Origin: Elizabethkingia occulta
GTDB taxonomy: Bacteria; Bacteroidota; Bacteroidia; Flavobacteriales; Weeksellaceae
Length of the DNA stretch: 64,000 nucleotides
Assembly: GCF_002023715.1 (NCBI RefSeq)
Contig: NZ_MAHX01000021.1
Location: 248,001-312,000, forward strand
Direction of reading: 5' to 3'
The notes under the pieces are model-generated. The model did no database searches. It was not told the origin of the DNA and saw only the letters and a program-made list of their open reading frames with translations. A program made the translations under genes and the position numbers. Positions 1 through 9,076 of this stretch are shown piece after piece; position 1 is the stretch's first letter, and each line of letters begins with the position of its first letter.

Positions 1-1191
1 TACTACAACTTTGGCGTCGGGTGCAAGTTGCCCTACAGGTGTTATTGCTGTATAGCCCATATCAGATGTACCTTTTATAACTTCTATTTTTTCGAAGTTG
101 GTTGTTTTAGCATGAGACTTTTCAGCAAGAGCATCTTTTTTATCTTCTGATTCTTCATGTGCTTCCGTTTTTTTATTCGTCTGTATAAAAACGTAAAATT
201 TGCCATCAGCCTCTACAATCGCTTCGTTTGGAACAGCAGGTGTTGTACTGTGATCCAGACTTACCACTCCGGTGATGTTCATTCCGTCAATAAGTCCAGT
301 TTTGTTTCCGATTACAGTACAGTGTACCGCAATTGTTTTGCTCTCGTTTTCAAAAGAAGATCCTATACTATATACCTTAGCATCGTATTCTGTTTCAGGA
401 TTGTTGGTGAGTTTGAAATGTACAATCTGACCAATACGCATTCTTGGCAGATCTTTTTCAAATACCTGTAAATCCAGGTGAAGCGAAGTGTTGTCTATAA
501 TTTCGGCAACAGGAGCAGATACATCTACATAGCTGCCAATCTGAGCTCTGATATTACTAATTGTTCCACTGATAGGAGCCGTAATAGCCAAACCTGTTCT
601 CATACTTGCATTGGTAACGGAAGCCGGATTAATACCCATCATTTGTAATTGTCGGGCTAGAGAAGCCTTTTGTGTAGACAAAGTTCTGAGTTCGGAAGAA
701 GAACTTTGCAGGTTCTTTTTGGTTCCGGCATCGTGCGTATACAATTCATTTTGTCTTTTGTATTCCTGTTCGGCAAAAGCAATTCTGCTGATCGTGGTAA
801 GATACTGTTCCTGCACACGGATGTATTCCGGATTGGCTATAGTAGCAATTACCTGGCCTTTGCGAACATAGTCTCCCTCCAGAATGTTAAGCGTTTTTAC
901 AACACCGCTGAAAAGAGCTGCTACAGTTGCCTTATTATTATTGGGAACACGAAGCAGACCATTGGCTTTTACTGTAGCCGTTAGTTCCTTCATTTCTATG
1001 GGACCTGTAGTAACGCCGACTGACTGTATCTGGTCTTCAGTAAGACTGGCAATAGTAGGTGCTGCCTCTTCATGATCTTTCGCTTTTGCAGGCTGTTCGG
1101 CTTTAGTCTCAGGAGCAGCTTCTTTTTTGCCACAGCTGGTGAAGATTAAAGAAGCAGTTATCAGGTAAATTATGGTTTGTTTCAGTTTCAT
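1..1191 (-). CDS. RND efflux periplasmic adaptor (HlyD/CusB type), 3' end cut by window
   Basis: This gene reads leftward from an ATG at 1191 and is still open at position 1, so the C-terminus is missing (397 codons visible). The N-terminus is a lipoprotein signal with lipobox ending TSC-GKK near residue 20, which suggests a lipid anchor in the periplasm. The middle has the lipoyl/coiled-coil hairpin layout of membrane-fusion proteins (GDYVRKGQVIATI, then LAITAPISGTISNI). Its role would be to couple the inner-membrane pump to the outer-membrane channel. The start lies 1 bp after the stop of the upstream pump gene, so the two are almost certainly cotranscribed. The cation is not shown by this protein; the neighbour's motif suggests divalent metals. 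Confidence 0.9.
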   Translation of the reverse strand, partial: MKLKQTIIYLITASLIFTSCGKKEAAPETKAEQPAKAKDHEEAAPTIASLTEDQIQSVGVTTGPIEMKELTATVKANGLLRVPNNNKATVAALFSGVVKTLNILEGDYVRKGQVIATIANPEYIRVQEQYLTTISRIAFAEQEYKRQNELYTHDAGTKKNLQSSSSELRTLSTQKASLARQLQMMGINPASVTNASMRTGLAITAPISGTISNIRAQIGSYVDVSAPVAEIIDNTSLHLDLQVFEKDLPRMRIGQIVHFKLTNNPETEYDAKVYSIGSSFENESKTIAVHCTVIGNKTGLIDGMNITGVVSLDHSTTPAVPNEAIVEADGKFYVFIQTNKKTEAHEESEDKKDALAEKSHAKTTNFEKIEVIKGTSDMGYTAITPVGQLAPDAKVVV

Positions 1192-1192
1192 T

Positions 1193-4100
1193 TTATTGAT
1201 TAATTATAGAATTAATAATAACCACAGATTGGTTTACTTGCTGTATAGATTCCAGATATTTCAGCTGGATGTTGGTTGAGGTTTGCAGGGCGAAAAGATA
1301 TTCTACATAAGAAATATCTCCGGTACGGTAGCCGAGTTGTGCTGCTTTAGCTATTTTTTCGGCATTAGGAATGGCTTGTTGCACATAGTAATTGTACTGA
1401 TCCACATCCTGGCGGTATTGGCGCATAGCAGTATCAAACTGTGTTGTCAACTGTTGCTGTTGCAATCTGGCGTTGTTTTCCGCAGCTTGCCTTTGGTATT
1501 CCAATGATTGTATTCTGGCTTTGGTAGCACCAAAAGTAAGGGGAATGCTCACGCCAACGTTTACCGAATTAAAACGGTTCCAGCCATTGTAGTATTTCTC
1601 ACCGCCATTATTAGTGGGATGCATACCTGTAAGGGATTGACTGGTAACACCTAATGTAAATTCCGGCAAGCCCTGTGCTTTTTCTATTTTCTTGTTTTTC
1701 TCAGCAATTTCCATTTCCTGATAAAAAGCTCTTACCGACGGATTATTGGCAATTACACTACTGTCCAGAATATAGTCTATTTTTAGAGGCTGGTAGTTAT
1801 CACTGGGTGCTACTCCTATAGATTCCGAAGTATTTAATAGTGTCTTCAGATTTTTGTAAGCATTGTCCAGATAGACCTGATTCTGCTTAAGCAGTAAGTT
1901 GATTTCTCCTTTTTGGGTTTCTGCAGTGCTGATTTCGATTTTCTTAATATCGCCGGCATTGTACCTTACAGTGGCAATACGGATAAAATCCTGATAGAGA
2001 TTGTCCAGACTCTCCAGTTTGGTTTTGTTAAACTGAAGATATTCAATCTGGTAATAATAGGATCTAACTTGTCTCAACAATTCATTTACAGAGACTTCTT
2101 TCTCAATCTGTCTGCTTTTGATGTTGGATTCTATCAGTTCCTTTCTCGCCTTGAAGATAGTAGGGAAAGGAACAGTCTGCGAAATCGCAAACGAATTGTC
2201 GAACTTCGGACTGTTGTACTGTCCCAGCTGCGCAGATACACTTAGTTGCGGAAGTTCTTTGGCTGTTGGTCTCAATGCTTTGGCCGTCATGATATTCAGG
2301 TCTTTAGACTTCATCAACAGGTTGTTTTCTACAGCCATTTGTGTTGCCTGCTGAATATCGATGGTTCTGGTCTGGGCTTTCAGACCTTGTCCTGCCAGAC
2401 CCGATAACATGAATAGTACGATTATAGTGGCTTTAGGTTTCATCTTTAGAATACGGCCACGCACTTTTTTACTGAAAATAATATATAACATTGGAAGTAC
2501 AAATAAGGTAAGGAAGGTTGCTGTAATCAGTCCGCCGATAACAACAGTTGCCAGTGGTTTTTGTACTTCAGCACCTGCTCCTGTAGATATAGCCATTGGC
2601 AGGAAGCCTATAGAAGCCACGGTAGCGGTCATCAGAACCGGACGAAGTCTGGTTTTGGTTCCTTCAATAACTCTTTTCAAAACATCGGTTTCACCTTCTT
2701 TTTTCAGCTGGTTAAAGGTGCCTATGAGAACAATACCATTAAGAACCGCAACACCGAACAGGGCAATAAATCCGATTCCGGCACTGATACTGAAAGGCAT
2801 TCCCCGAACAAGAAGGGCAAATACACCACCAATAGCACTCATCGGAATAGCTGTAAAGATTAGAGCAGCTTGCTTGAAGGAGTGGAAGGTGAAGTATAAC
2901 AACATGAAAATTAGAAGTAATGATATAGGTACAGCAATCATCAGGCGATCACTGGCCTCTTTAAGATTTTCAAACTGCCCTCCATAAGTAAAATAGTAGC
3001 CAGATGGCAGTTTTATTTCTTTATCCAGTTTCTGCTGAATATCCTTTACCACACTGGCAACATCACGGCCACTTACATTGAATCCGATTACAATTCTTCG
3101 TTTTCCGTCTTCACGGCTTATCTGTGCTGCCCCTAATTTGTAATCGATGTTTGCTACCTGCGAAAGCGGAATTTGTAAACCGGATTTGGTAGAAATCATC
3201 AGGTTGCTGACGTCATCTATATTGGTACGGCGTAGGCTGTCCAAACGTACAACAAGATCGAATCTTCTCTCGTTTTCATAAACCTGTCCGGCAGCTTTAC
3301 CGGCAAAGGCTGTACTGAGAACATCGTTGACATCCTGAATGCTGAGTCCGTAGTTGGCCATACGTGTACGATCGTATTGTACATTGATCTGTGGCAGACC
3401 GCTTACTCTTTCGATCTGTGGAGCGGTAGATCCGGGAACTGTCTGAATCACTTTGCCTACTTTATCGGCATATACCGCAAGAGAATCCAGGTTTTCACCA
3501 AATATTTTTACCGCTACATCCTGGCGGATACCTGTCATTAGTTCGTTAAAACGCATCTGGATAGGCTGGTTCTTTTCGAAGAATACTCCCGGAATAGTTT
3601 CCAGTTTTTCACTGATTTCATCAGCTAGTTCGTCGTAAGATTTTTTGGTTTTCCATTCGCTTTGTGGTTTCAGAACTACAATCATATCGGTGGCTTCAGG
3701 CGGCATAGGGTCAGTAGGTACTTCGGCAGCACCAGTTTTTCCGACTACCATCTTTACTTCATCAAAGCTTTTTATAATCCGTGAAGCTTGCATAGAGGTT
3801 TCGATACTCTGGCTGAGTGAGCTTCCCTGCGGGAGAATACAATGGTAAGCAAAATCGCCTTCCTGCAGCTGAGGTATAAATTCTCCACCCATATTTTTAA
3901 AAATAATGAGTGTACCAAAGAATATAAATGCAGTACCTGCTACTAACCAGTATTTTATTTTAATTGCTTTCAATAATAAAGGCTGATAAATATTTTGCAG
4001 TTTATTCATCATCTTATCCGAGAAGGTTTCCTTGTGAGAAACTTTTTTAGACAAGAACAAAGCACTCATCATCGGGATATAAGTTAAAGAAAGGATTAAG

Positions 4101-5563
4101 GCTCCCAGAATAGCAAAACCTACTGTTTTAGCCATTGGCGTAAACATTTTTCCTTCCACACCCGCAAGGGTAAGGATCGGAATATATACGATAAGAATAA
4201 TAATCTCACCAAAGGCAGCACTGCTTCTGATTTTAGAAGCTGAAAGGAATACCTCTTCGTCCATTTCTTTCTGGGTAAGCCTGTTTACCGATTTTCTGAG
4301 ACCCAGATGGTGTAGTGTGGCTTCCACAATAATAACGGCACCATCTACAATAAGACCAAAGTCTATTGCTCCAAGACTCATCAGATTGGCGCTAACACCA
4401 AAGACATTCATCATTCCTAAAGCAAACAAAAGAGATAGTGGAATAGCGGAAGCTACAATAAGTCCGGCTCTGAGGTTTCCAAGGAATACGACTAATACAA
4501 AAATCACAATAAGAGCTCCTTCAATAAGATTCTTCTCCACAGTGCCTATTGCTCTTTCTACCAGATCTGTACGATCCAGGAATGGTTCTATAACAACGTC
4601 ATCCGGAAGAGACTTCTGAATGGTCGGGATTTTAGCTTTTACATTGTTTACAACTTCATTACTGTTGGCGCCTTTTAGCATCATAACAATACCTCCAACA
4701 GCATCTACTTTTCCGTTGTAGGTTAATGCACCATAACGCACAGCGCTTCCAAAGCGTACATCGGCAACGTCTTTTATAAAAATCGGTACACTACCGGTTT
4801 CATCTTTTACAGCTATATTTCTGACATCATCCAGCGAGGTGACAAGACCAATACCACGGATAAAATAGGCATTAGGCTTTTTGTCGATATAGGCACCTCC
4901 TGTATTCTGGTTATTCTTTTCCAGTGCATTGAATATGTCGGTAACACTAATGCCCATCGCCCGCAAACGGTTAGGGTCTATCGCTACTTCATATTGCTTT
5001 AGTTCACCACCAAAACTGTTAATTTCCGCCACGCCAGGCGTTCCGTTTAGCTGCCTGCGGACAATCCAGTCCTGCATGGTACGAAGGTCCTTGGCACTGT
5101 ATTTTTTCTCACTTCCTTTTTTAGGGTGCAGTATATACTGGTAAATTTCCCCAAGTCCTGTACTTACAGGGGCTAATTCGGGGGTTCCTACACCTTTTGG
5201 AATCTCTTCGGAAGCTATTTTTAGTCTTTCACCTATAAGTTGTCGGGCGAAATAGATGTCGACATTTTCTTTGAATACTACTGTAATAACGGAGAGTCCG
5301 AATCTTGAAATACTTCTGGTTTCCTCAATCCCCGGTACATTGGCGATACTTTGTTCTATAGGAAAGGTTACTAGTTGTTCTACTTCCTGCCCTGCAAGAG
5401 TAGGACTTACGGTAATAATCTGTACCTGATTATTGGTGATATCAGGTACGGCATCTATAGGGAGCTTTGTAGCGCTCCATACACCCCAGATCACCAGTAA
5501 AAGTGTCATAATACCAATAACAATTTTGTTGTTGATACTAAATTTGATGATTTTATCTAACAC
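1193..5563 (-). CDS. CzcA-type heavy-metal RND pump fused to TolC-like outer membrane channel
   Basis: A 1456-residue chain made of two normally separate proteins. Residues about 1-1035 are a complete HME-RND pump: LPIDAVPDITNNQVQI near residue 34, two large periplasmic loops and about twelve membrane helices. The central helix near residue 400 carries DFGLIVDGAVI, the acidic signature of divalent-cation pumps (CzcA) rather than the CusA copper/silver form. Residues 1041-1456 begin at an internal Met (2443) with a complete signal-peptide-like stretch (IIVLFMLSGLAG...LKAQ), followed by an outer-membrane efflux domain. Such fusions are known in Bacteroidota annotation. The two halves belong in different membranes, so cleavage after LKAQ is likely (inference). 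The operon runs from the Cys-rich protein upstream to the adaptor downstream. Confidence 0.93.
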   Translation of the reverse strand: MLDKIIKFSINNKIVIGIMTLLLVIWGVWSATKLPIDAVPDITNNQVQIITVSPTLAGQEVEQLVTFPIEQSIANVPGIEETRSISRFGLSVITVVFKENVDIYFARQLIGERLKIASEEIPKGVGTPELAPVSTGLGEIYQYILHPKKGSEKKYSAKDLRTMQDWIVRRQLNGTPGVAEINSFGGELKQYEVAIDPNRLRAMGISVTDIFNALEKNNQNTGGAYIDKKPNAYFIRGIGLVTSLDDVRNIAVKDETGSVPIFIKDVADVRFGSAVRYGALTYNGKVDAVGGIVMMLKGANSNEVVNNVKAKIPTIQKSLPDDVVIEPFLDRTDLVERAIGTVEKNLIEGALIVIFVLVVFLGNLRAGLIVASAIPLSLLFALGMMNVFGVSANLMSLGAIDFGLIVDGAVIIVEATLHHLGLRKSVNRLTQKEMDEEVFLSASKIRSSAAFGEIIILIVYIPILTLAGVEGKMFTPMAKTVGFAILGALILSLTYIPMMSALFLSKKVSHKETFSDKMMNKLQNIYQPLLLKAIKIKYWLVAGTAFIFFGTLIIFKNMGGEFIPQLQEGDFAYHCILPQGSSLSQSIETSMQASRIIKSFDEVKMVVGKTGAAEVPTDPMPPEATDMIVVLKPQSEWKTKKSYDELADEISEKLETIPGVFFEKNQPIQMRFNELMTGIRQDVAVKIFGENLDSLAVYADKVGKVIQTVPGSTAPQIERVSGLPQINVQYDRTRMANYGLSIQDVNDVLSTAFAGKAAGQVYENERRFDLVVRLDSLRRTNIDDVSNLMISTKSGLQIPLSQVANIDYKLGAAQISREDGKRRIVIGFNVSGRDVASVVKDIQQKLDKEIKLPSGYYFTYGGQFENLKEASDRLMIAVPISLLLIFMLLYFTFHSFKQAALIFTAIPMSAIGGVFALLVRGMPFSISAGIGFIALFGVAVLNGIVLIGTFNQLKKEGETDVLKRVIEGTKTRLRPVLMTATVASIGFLPMAISTGAGAEVQKPLATVVIGGLITATFLTLFVLPMLYIIFSKKVRGRILKMKPKATIIVLFMLSGLAGQGLKAQTRTIDIQQATQMAVENNLLMKSKDLNIMTAKALRPTAKELPQLSVSAQLGQYNSPKFDNSFAISQTVPFPTIFKARKELIESNIKSRQIEKEVSVNELLRQVRSYYYQIEYLQFNKTKLESLDNLYQDFIRIATVRYNAGDIKKIEISTAETQKGEINLLLKQNQVYLDNAYKNLKTLLNTSESIGVAPSDNYQPLKIDYILDSSVIANNPSVRAFYQEMEIAEKNKKIEKAQGLPEFTLGVTSQSLTGMHPTNNGGEKYYNGWNRFNSVNVGVSIPLTFGATKARIQSLEYQRQAAENNARLQQQQLTTQFDTAMRQYRQDVDQYNYYVQQAIPNAEKIAKAAQLGYRTGDISYVEYLFALQTSTNIQLKYLESIQQVNQSVVIINSIINQ

Positions 5564-5701
5564 GGATTATAATTTAATTTTTAATGTTTTAAAGTCCATA
5601 TAATCAGCATGAAACATGATGTCGGATGCCAAAAAATGGTACTGCAAAGATTCAACAGAATAACCATGCAACACTATTGCAAAGTTTCTGCTACAATACT
5701 T

Positions 5702-5720
5702 CATGGCCGTAATACAGCCA
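5702..5720 (-). other. Small hairpin in leader of the RND pump gene
   Basis: ATGGC and GCCAT arms surround a 9-nt loop between the Cys-rich protein gene and the pump gene. No U-tract follows, so it is not a convincing terminator. It may mark processing or a weak pause. No flavobacterial -7 box was found in this 172-bp gap, which favours cotranscription from upstream. Confidence 0.25.
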
Positions 5721-5735
5721 TTTGGTAATTAAAAA

Positions 5736-6050
5736 TTAAATTTTAGGAGGTTGCCAGATTCCGTAAGTAATATCGAATGATGACATAACAGGAAAACTAA
5801 CGATTTTATCATAATATACCGGTGAAACTGTACTGATGCTGATAGCAGCAAAATTGGTTGCCGTAATGTGCATGCCGCAGCATGAACATGTACAAAATGG
5901 TGAACATAAATCGCTATGGTAATCGTCCTGGGAATGTGAGTCTTTCTGAACAACGGTTTGTGTATTGCCTGTATAGGCAGAAGCATCACTGCAAGATACA
6001 GTGAGCAGGAATGTAAAAAATACAGCAAGTATAAGTCCTAAATGCTTCAC
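5736..6050 (-). CDS. Small exported Cys-rich protein, DUF6660-like
   Basis: A 104-residue protein with an N-terminal signal (LILAVFFTFLLTVSCSDAS), either cleaved or lipidated at the Cys. The mature part is dominated by a short cluster with histidines before it and five cysteines (SDLCSPFCTCSCCGMHI), and the chain ends in an aromatic QPP segment. I recognise the type as the DUF6660-like proteins that accompany metal RND pumps in Bacteroidota; this assignment is from memory. It is the first gene of the efflux operon. A periplasmic metal-binding or sensing role is inference from the cysteines and context. A -7-like box ends only 4 nt before the ATG. Confidence 0.75.
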   Translation of the reverse strand: MKHLGLILAVFFTFLLTVSCSDASAYTGNTQTVVQKDSHSQDDYHSDLCSPFCTCSCCGMHITATNFAAISISTVSPVYYDKIVSFPVMSSFDITYGIWQPPKI

Positions 6051-6054
6051 GCTA

Positions 6055-6062
6055 CAAACTTA
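6055..6062 (-). promoter_or_regulatory. -7 box (TAAGTTTG) of the metal-efflux operon
   Basis: On the minus strand TAAGTTTG matches the flavobacterial -7 consensus TAnnTTTG. It ends 4 nt before the ATG at 6050, so a transcript from it would be nearly leaderless. No clear TTG -33 element is visible, so it could be a chance match. Confidence 0.4.
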
Positions 6063-6122
6063 CATACTTTTTTTGAAATTTTGTAAAGTATATATGTTAA
6101 TACTGTTATAAATCAGTTAATC

Positions 6123-7499
6123 TTATTTGTTTTCTATCTTATTGATAATGCTTTTAGCATTCTCATTTGCAGGATCCAGCACTACAGCACGCTTGTAGTT
6201 TTTTAATGCATTGGGCTTATCCCCTTTGGTAAGATAGGCTTCGCCAAGACTGTCGAATACGTTTCCCGATTTAGGAAATAGCTGGGTGTTGTATTGGAAA
6301 ACTTGAATAGCATCGTCTGTACGTTTTTTATTGAGCAGATAATAGCCAAGGCTGTTCAAACTATCTTCACTATCAAAAGCATAAGTATTTTCATACTGCT
6401 TTTTTAGTTGCTGATAGCGGTTTAATATTTCTTTGCCATGTAACTGGTCTATATCGTTTTGCAATAGTGGCATTACCTGCTTTTTGATTTGTTTGTAAGG
6501 CTTTCCGTCGAGTATATTCTGAATAGAGGTGTTGAAATCAAAAAGGTTATTTTGCTTGTTATTGGTCATCAGAATTACAGCTCTGCCTTCTTCCGGACTG
6601 CATACAAGTAAAGCCTGGTAGTTTCGTGCAGTTCCATCGTGTTCGAAATGAAGAATCTTATTGCCCGTCATTTGGCCTTTGGATCCCAATCCGGATTGTT
6701 TGCTTGGCGAATAGGGAATTAGTAGGAAACGTGTAGATTCCGGAGAAATTATTTTGAAATTGATTATGCTTTGAGACCATTGGTAGAAATCGTCGAGATT
6801 AACCGCTGTCCAGCCGGAAATAGGAAGGTCCATAGGATCTTGTTGTCCCTTGTCGTCAAAAGCGTGTGCTACTAAAGGTTCTGTATCTTTAGGATCGATT
6901 ACGGCATGGGTGATCTTGTTGGGCGAAAGTAATTCTTTTTTTACAAAATCGTCAAATGAAAGCCCGGTGATGCGTTCAATGATCCTGCGTTGCAGAAATA
7001 CATTATTATTGTTATAGGCATACTGAGTACCTGGCTCAAAATCCAGCTTTTCTGTTTTCATCAGATTGGTCATATTATCCTGATCAGACTTTACATTCTT
7101 CCATTGAACATCGGGAATACCACTGGTGTAGCCCAATAAATCTCTTATAGAGATGCTTTTGCTCCAGGCTGGTAATTCGGGTAGATATTGAGAAAGCTTG
7201 TCCGTCAGTTTCAGTTTGCCTCTGTCTTGTAGCAGCATTATACCTACAGCATTAAATTCTTTGGCAATAGAACCTATGTGAAATCTATAATCGGTAGTCA
7301 GTGGAGTATTTTTATGAGCATCGGTATAGCCAATTGCTTTTTTGTAAACCACCTGGTGATGGTCTACGACTAAAACATTGCCATTAAAAAGTCCGTTAGC
7401 CGCTGCTTTTTCAAATACAGTTTGTATTTTTTGAGCTTTCTGCGTCTGAGAGAATATAATTCCGGAGAATGTGAGGCAAATAAGTAAGGCTGTTCTCAT
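6123..7499 (-). CDS. Serine hydrolase (class C beta-lactamase fold) with C-terminal TPR
   Basis: The reading frame extends back to 7598, but the ATG at 7499 gives a proper signal peptide (MRTALLICLTFSGIIFSQ) and avoids overlap with the upstream gene, so 458 residues is preferred. The penicillin-binding/class C fold shows SxxK as S77-I-A-K80, a YNN motif in YAYNNNNVF, and an HDG in the position of KTG. This suits an esterase or DD-peptidase-like hydrolase rather than a true beta-lactamase. The last roughly 100 residues form TPR-like repeats (DDAIQVFQYNTQLFP, then NALKNYKRAVVLDP). It is exported, most likely to the periplasm. It lies 26 bp behind the VOC gene and is probably cotranscribed. The substrate is unknown. 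Confidence 0.85.
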   Translation of the reverse strand: MRTALLICLTFSGIIFSQTQKAQKIQTVFEKAAANGLFNGNVLVVDHHQVVYKKAIGYTDAHKNTPLTTDYRFHIGSIAKEFNAVGIMLLQDRGKLKLTDKLSQYLPELPAWSKSISIRDLLGYTSGIPDVQWKNVKSDQDNMTNLMKTEKLDFEPGTQYAYNNNNVFLQRRIIERITGLSFDDFVKKELLSPNKITHAVIDPKDTEPLVAHAFDDKGQQDPMDLPISGWTAVNLDDFYQWSQSIINFKIISPESTRFLLIPYSPSKQSGLGSKGQMTGNKILHFEHDGTARNYQALLVCSPEEGRAVILMTNNKQNNLFDFNTSIQNILDGKPYKQIKKQVMPLLQNDIDQLHGKEILNRYQQLKKQYENTYAFDSEDSLNSLGYYLLNKKRTDDAIQVFQYNTQLFPKSGNVFDSLGEAYLTKGDKPNALKNYKRAVVLDPANENAKSIINKIENK

Positions 7500-7525
7500 A
7501 AGATAATTTGTTGGTGTTAAAAGTA

Positions 7526-7918
7526 TTACTGCATAGGGCTGCAAATTTCTATAAGAAAGCCGTCTATATCTCTGATGTAGGCAACTGTCTGTCCCCATGG
7601 TTTTTGTAAAGGTTCCTGTACAAGTGTAGCTCCGTATTGCAAGGATTGTGTGACTGTATTTTCGGGGTTGTCAGTGATTAGCCCGATCTCTGTTGCAAAT
7701 GGTTTGTTATTGAGATTTCCCGGTATAAAACCTTCAGTCAGGTTCGTGTTAGCCAATTCTAAAGAGGCAAAGGCAATACTTGTTTCACCTGTATTGAGTT
7801 CGCCATAATCTTTTTCCGGTGTTATAAATTTTCTTTCAAATCCAAATGATTTTTCATAGAACTCAATAGATTTTGTAACATTTTTAACATAAAAAATAGT
7901 ATATCCGAACTTTATCAT
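7526..7918 (-). CDS. VOC-superfamily protein (glyoxalase/bleomycin-resistance fold)
   Basis: A 130-residue cytosolic protein with the paired beta-alpha-beta3 layout of the vicinal oxygen chelate fold. It opens with GYTIFYVKNVTKSIEFYEKS, has ELNTGETSIAFAS in the first half, and closes with AYIRDIDGFLIEICSP, where the Glu sits at the usual metal-ligand position. Members include glyoxalases, dioxygenases and drug-binding proteins, and nothing here separates these. It precedes the serine hydrolase on the same strand, 26 bp away with the corrected start. Confidence 0.82.
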   Translation of the reverse strand: MIKFGYTIFYVKNVTKSIEFYEKSFGFERKFITPEKDYGELNTGETSIAFASLELANTNLTEGFIPGNLNNKPFATEIGLITDNPENTVTQSLQYGATLVQEPLQKPWGQTVAYIRDIDGFLIEICSPMQ

Positions 7919-8047
7919 TAGACTTTGGATAGGTGGATTATTAATGTCATAAAGTTAAGTAAAATTCTTTTAGATCTGGCTATCTGACCGCAGATTATAT
8001 AGCTGTGGCTGTATTAAATAGACAAACTGTATCTATACTGTATCTCG

Positions 8048-8055
8048 TATATTTG
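8048..8055 (+). promoter_or_regulatory. -7 box (TATATTTG) upstream of the M19 dipeptidase
   Basis: TATATTTG matches TAnnTTTG, 43 nt before the ATG at 8099, in the divergent gap with the VOC gene. No good TTG -33 element is found at the expected distance. Confidence 0.4.
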
Positions 8056-8098
8056 ACCACTAGATATATGAATTTTATCCTACTTAATACATATAATT

Positions 8099-9073
8099 AT
8101 GAAAAACTATAATATTGACCTTCATTGCGATTTGTTGTATTATCTGCTAAGACCGGGAACAAGGATTGATGACGGGGAAATTGGCTGTTCATTGCCTTTT
8201 CTGAAAGAAGGAAATGTGATGCTTCAGGTAATGGCTTTGTATACGGCAACTGCGAAAGGGAGTAGGGGAGAGGGATTAAGACAGAGTGAGATTTTTGCAG
8301 AACTTACCCGGAAAGAAGGTTTCTATTTGTTTGATAAAGAGGCTTTAAGGAATCCGGAGAGCCAAAAAGGTGTGGGTGTTGTAGCGTCACTAGAAAATGC
8401 CTCTAGCTTCTGTGAAGAAGATATGGATCTGGATGAAGGTTTCAAAAACCTTGAAAAAATTATTGAGAATACAAAGGGAATTTTCTATATAGGCATCACA
8501 CATCACCATGAAAACCGCTTTGGTGGCGGTAACTTTGCAGAGGTGGGTCTGAAGGACGATGGTAAGGTACTGATAGATTATCTGTCGGATAAGAAAATTG
8601 CTATAGATCTGGCACATACAAGCGACCAGCTGGCACATGATATTTTCAATTATACTGCGCAAAGGAATTATAAGATTCCGATTCTGGCGAGCCATTCTAA
8701 TTTCCGTTCTGTTTATCCTAATAACAGAAATCTCCCTGATGAATTAGCTAAAGAGTTGATTACCAGAAAGGGGCTGATTGGGATCAACTTTATTAAAGAT
8801 TATATTCATAAAACCAATCCTGAATTCGTCTACAACCATATTGCCTATGGAATGGAGTTGGGAGCTGAAGATAATCTGGCTTATGGAGGCGATTTCTTTT
8901 ATGATAAAGACCATCCGGATAAGTCTAGATATCCTTTTTTCTTTGAAGAAATGAATGATTCCACTGCTTATAATACAATCAATGAGAGGTTGAGAGAGTT
9001 ATATTCACCGGAGGTTGTATACAAAATCAGTCATCAGAATGCAATGCGTTTTATACGTGAATTGTGGGAGTAG
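8099..9073 (+). CDS. Membrane-dipeptidase family (M19) zinc peptidase
   Basis: 324 residues with all family metal ligands: H9 and D11 in DLHCD, bridging E99 in ASLENAS, H173 in IDLAHTS and H199 in LASHSN. M19 enzymes are TIM-barrel dipeptidases with a binuclear zinc site, acting on dipeptides including D-amino-acid-containing ones. There is no signal peptide, so this copy is predicted cytosolic, unlike the GPI-anchored mammalian enzyme. It is divergent from the VOC gene and convergent with the regulator downstream (3 bp between stops). The substrate is not determinable here. Confidence 0.9.
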   Translation: MKNYNIDLHCDLLYYLLRPGTRIDDGEIGCSLPFLKEGNVMLQVMALYTATAKGSRGEGLRQSEIFAELTRKEGFYLFDKEALRNPESQKGVGVVASLENASSFCEEDMDLDEGFKNLEKIIENTKGIFYIGITHHHENRFGGGNFAEVGLKDDGKVLIDYLSDKKIAIDLAHTSDQLAHDIFNYTAQRNYKIPILASHSNFRSVYPNNRNLPDELAKELITRKGLIGINFIKDYIHKTNPEFVYNHIAYGMELGAEDNLAYGGDFFYDKDHPDKSRYPFFFEEMNDSTAYNTINERLRELYSPEVVYKISHQNAMRFIRELWE

Positions 9074-9076
9074 TTT

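Noticed and set aside
2361-2987. 208-codon plus-strand ORF
   Set aside because: Antisense shadow of the RND pump/channel gene, whose reading frame is certain.
7500-7598. Extended N-terminus of the serine hydrolase
   Set aside because: It would overlap the VOC gene by 73 bp and bury a perfect signal peptide that begins at 7499.
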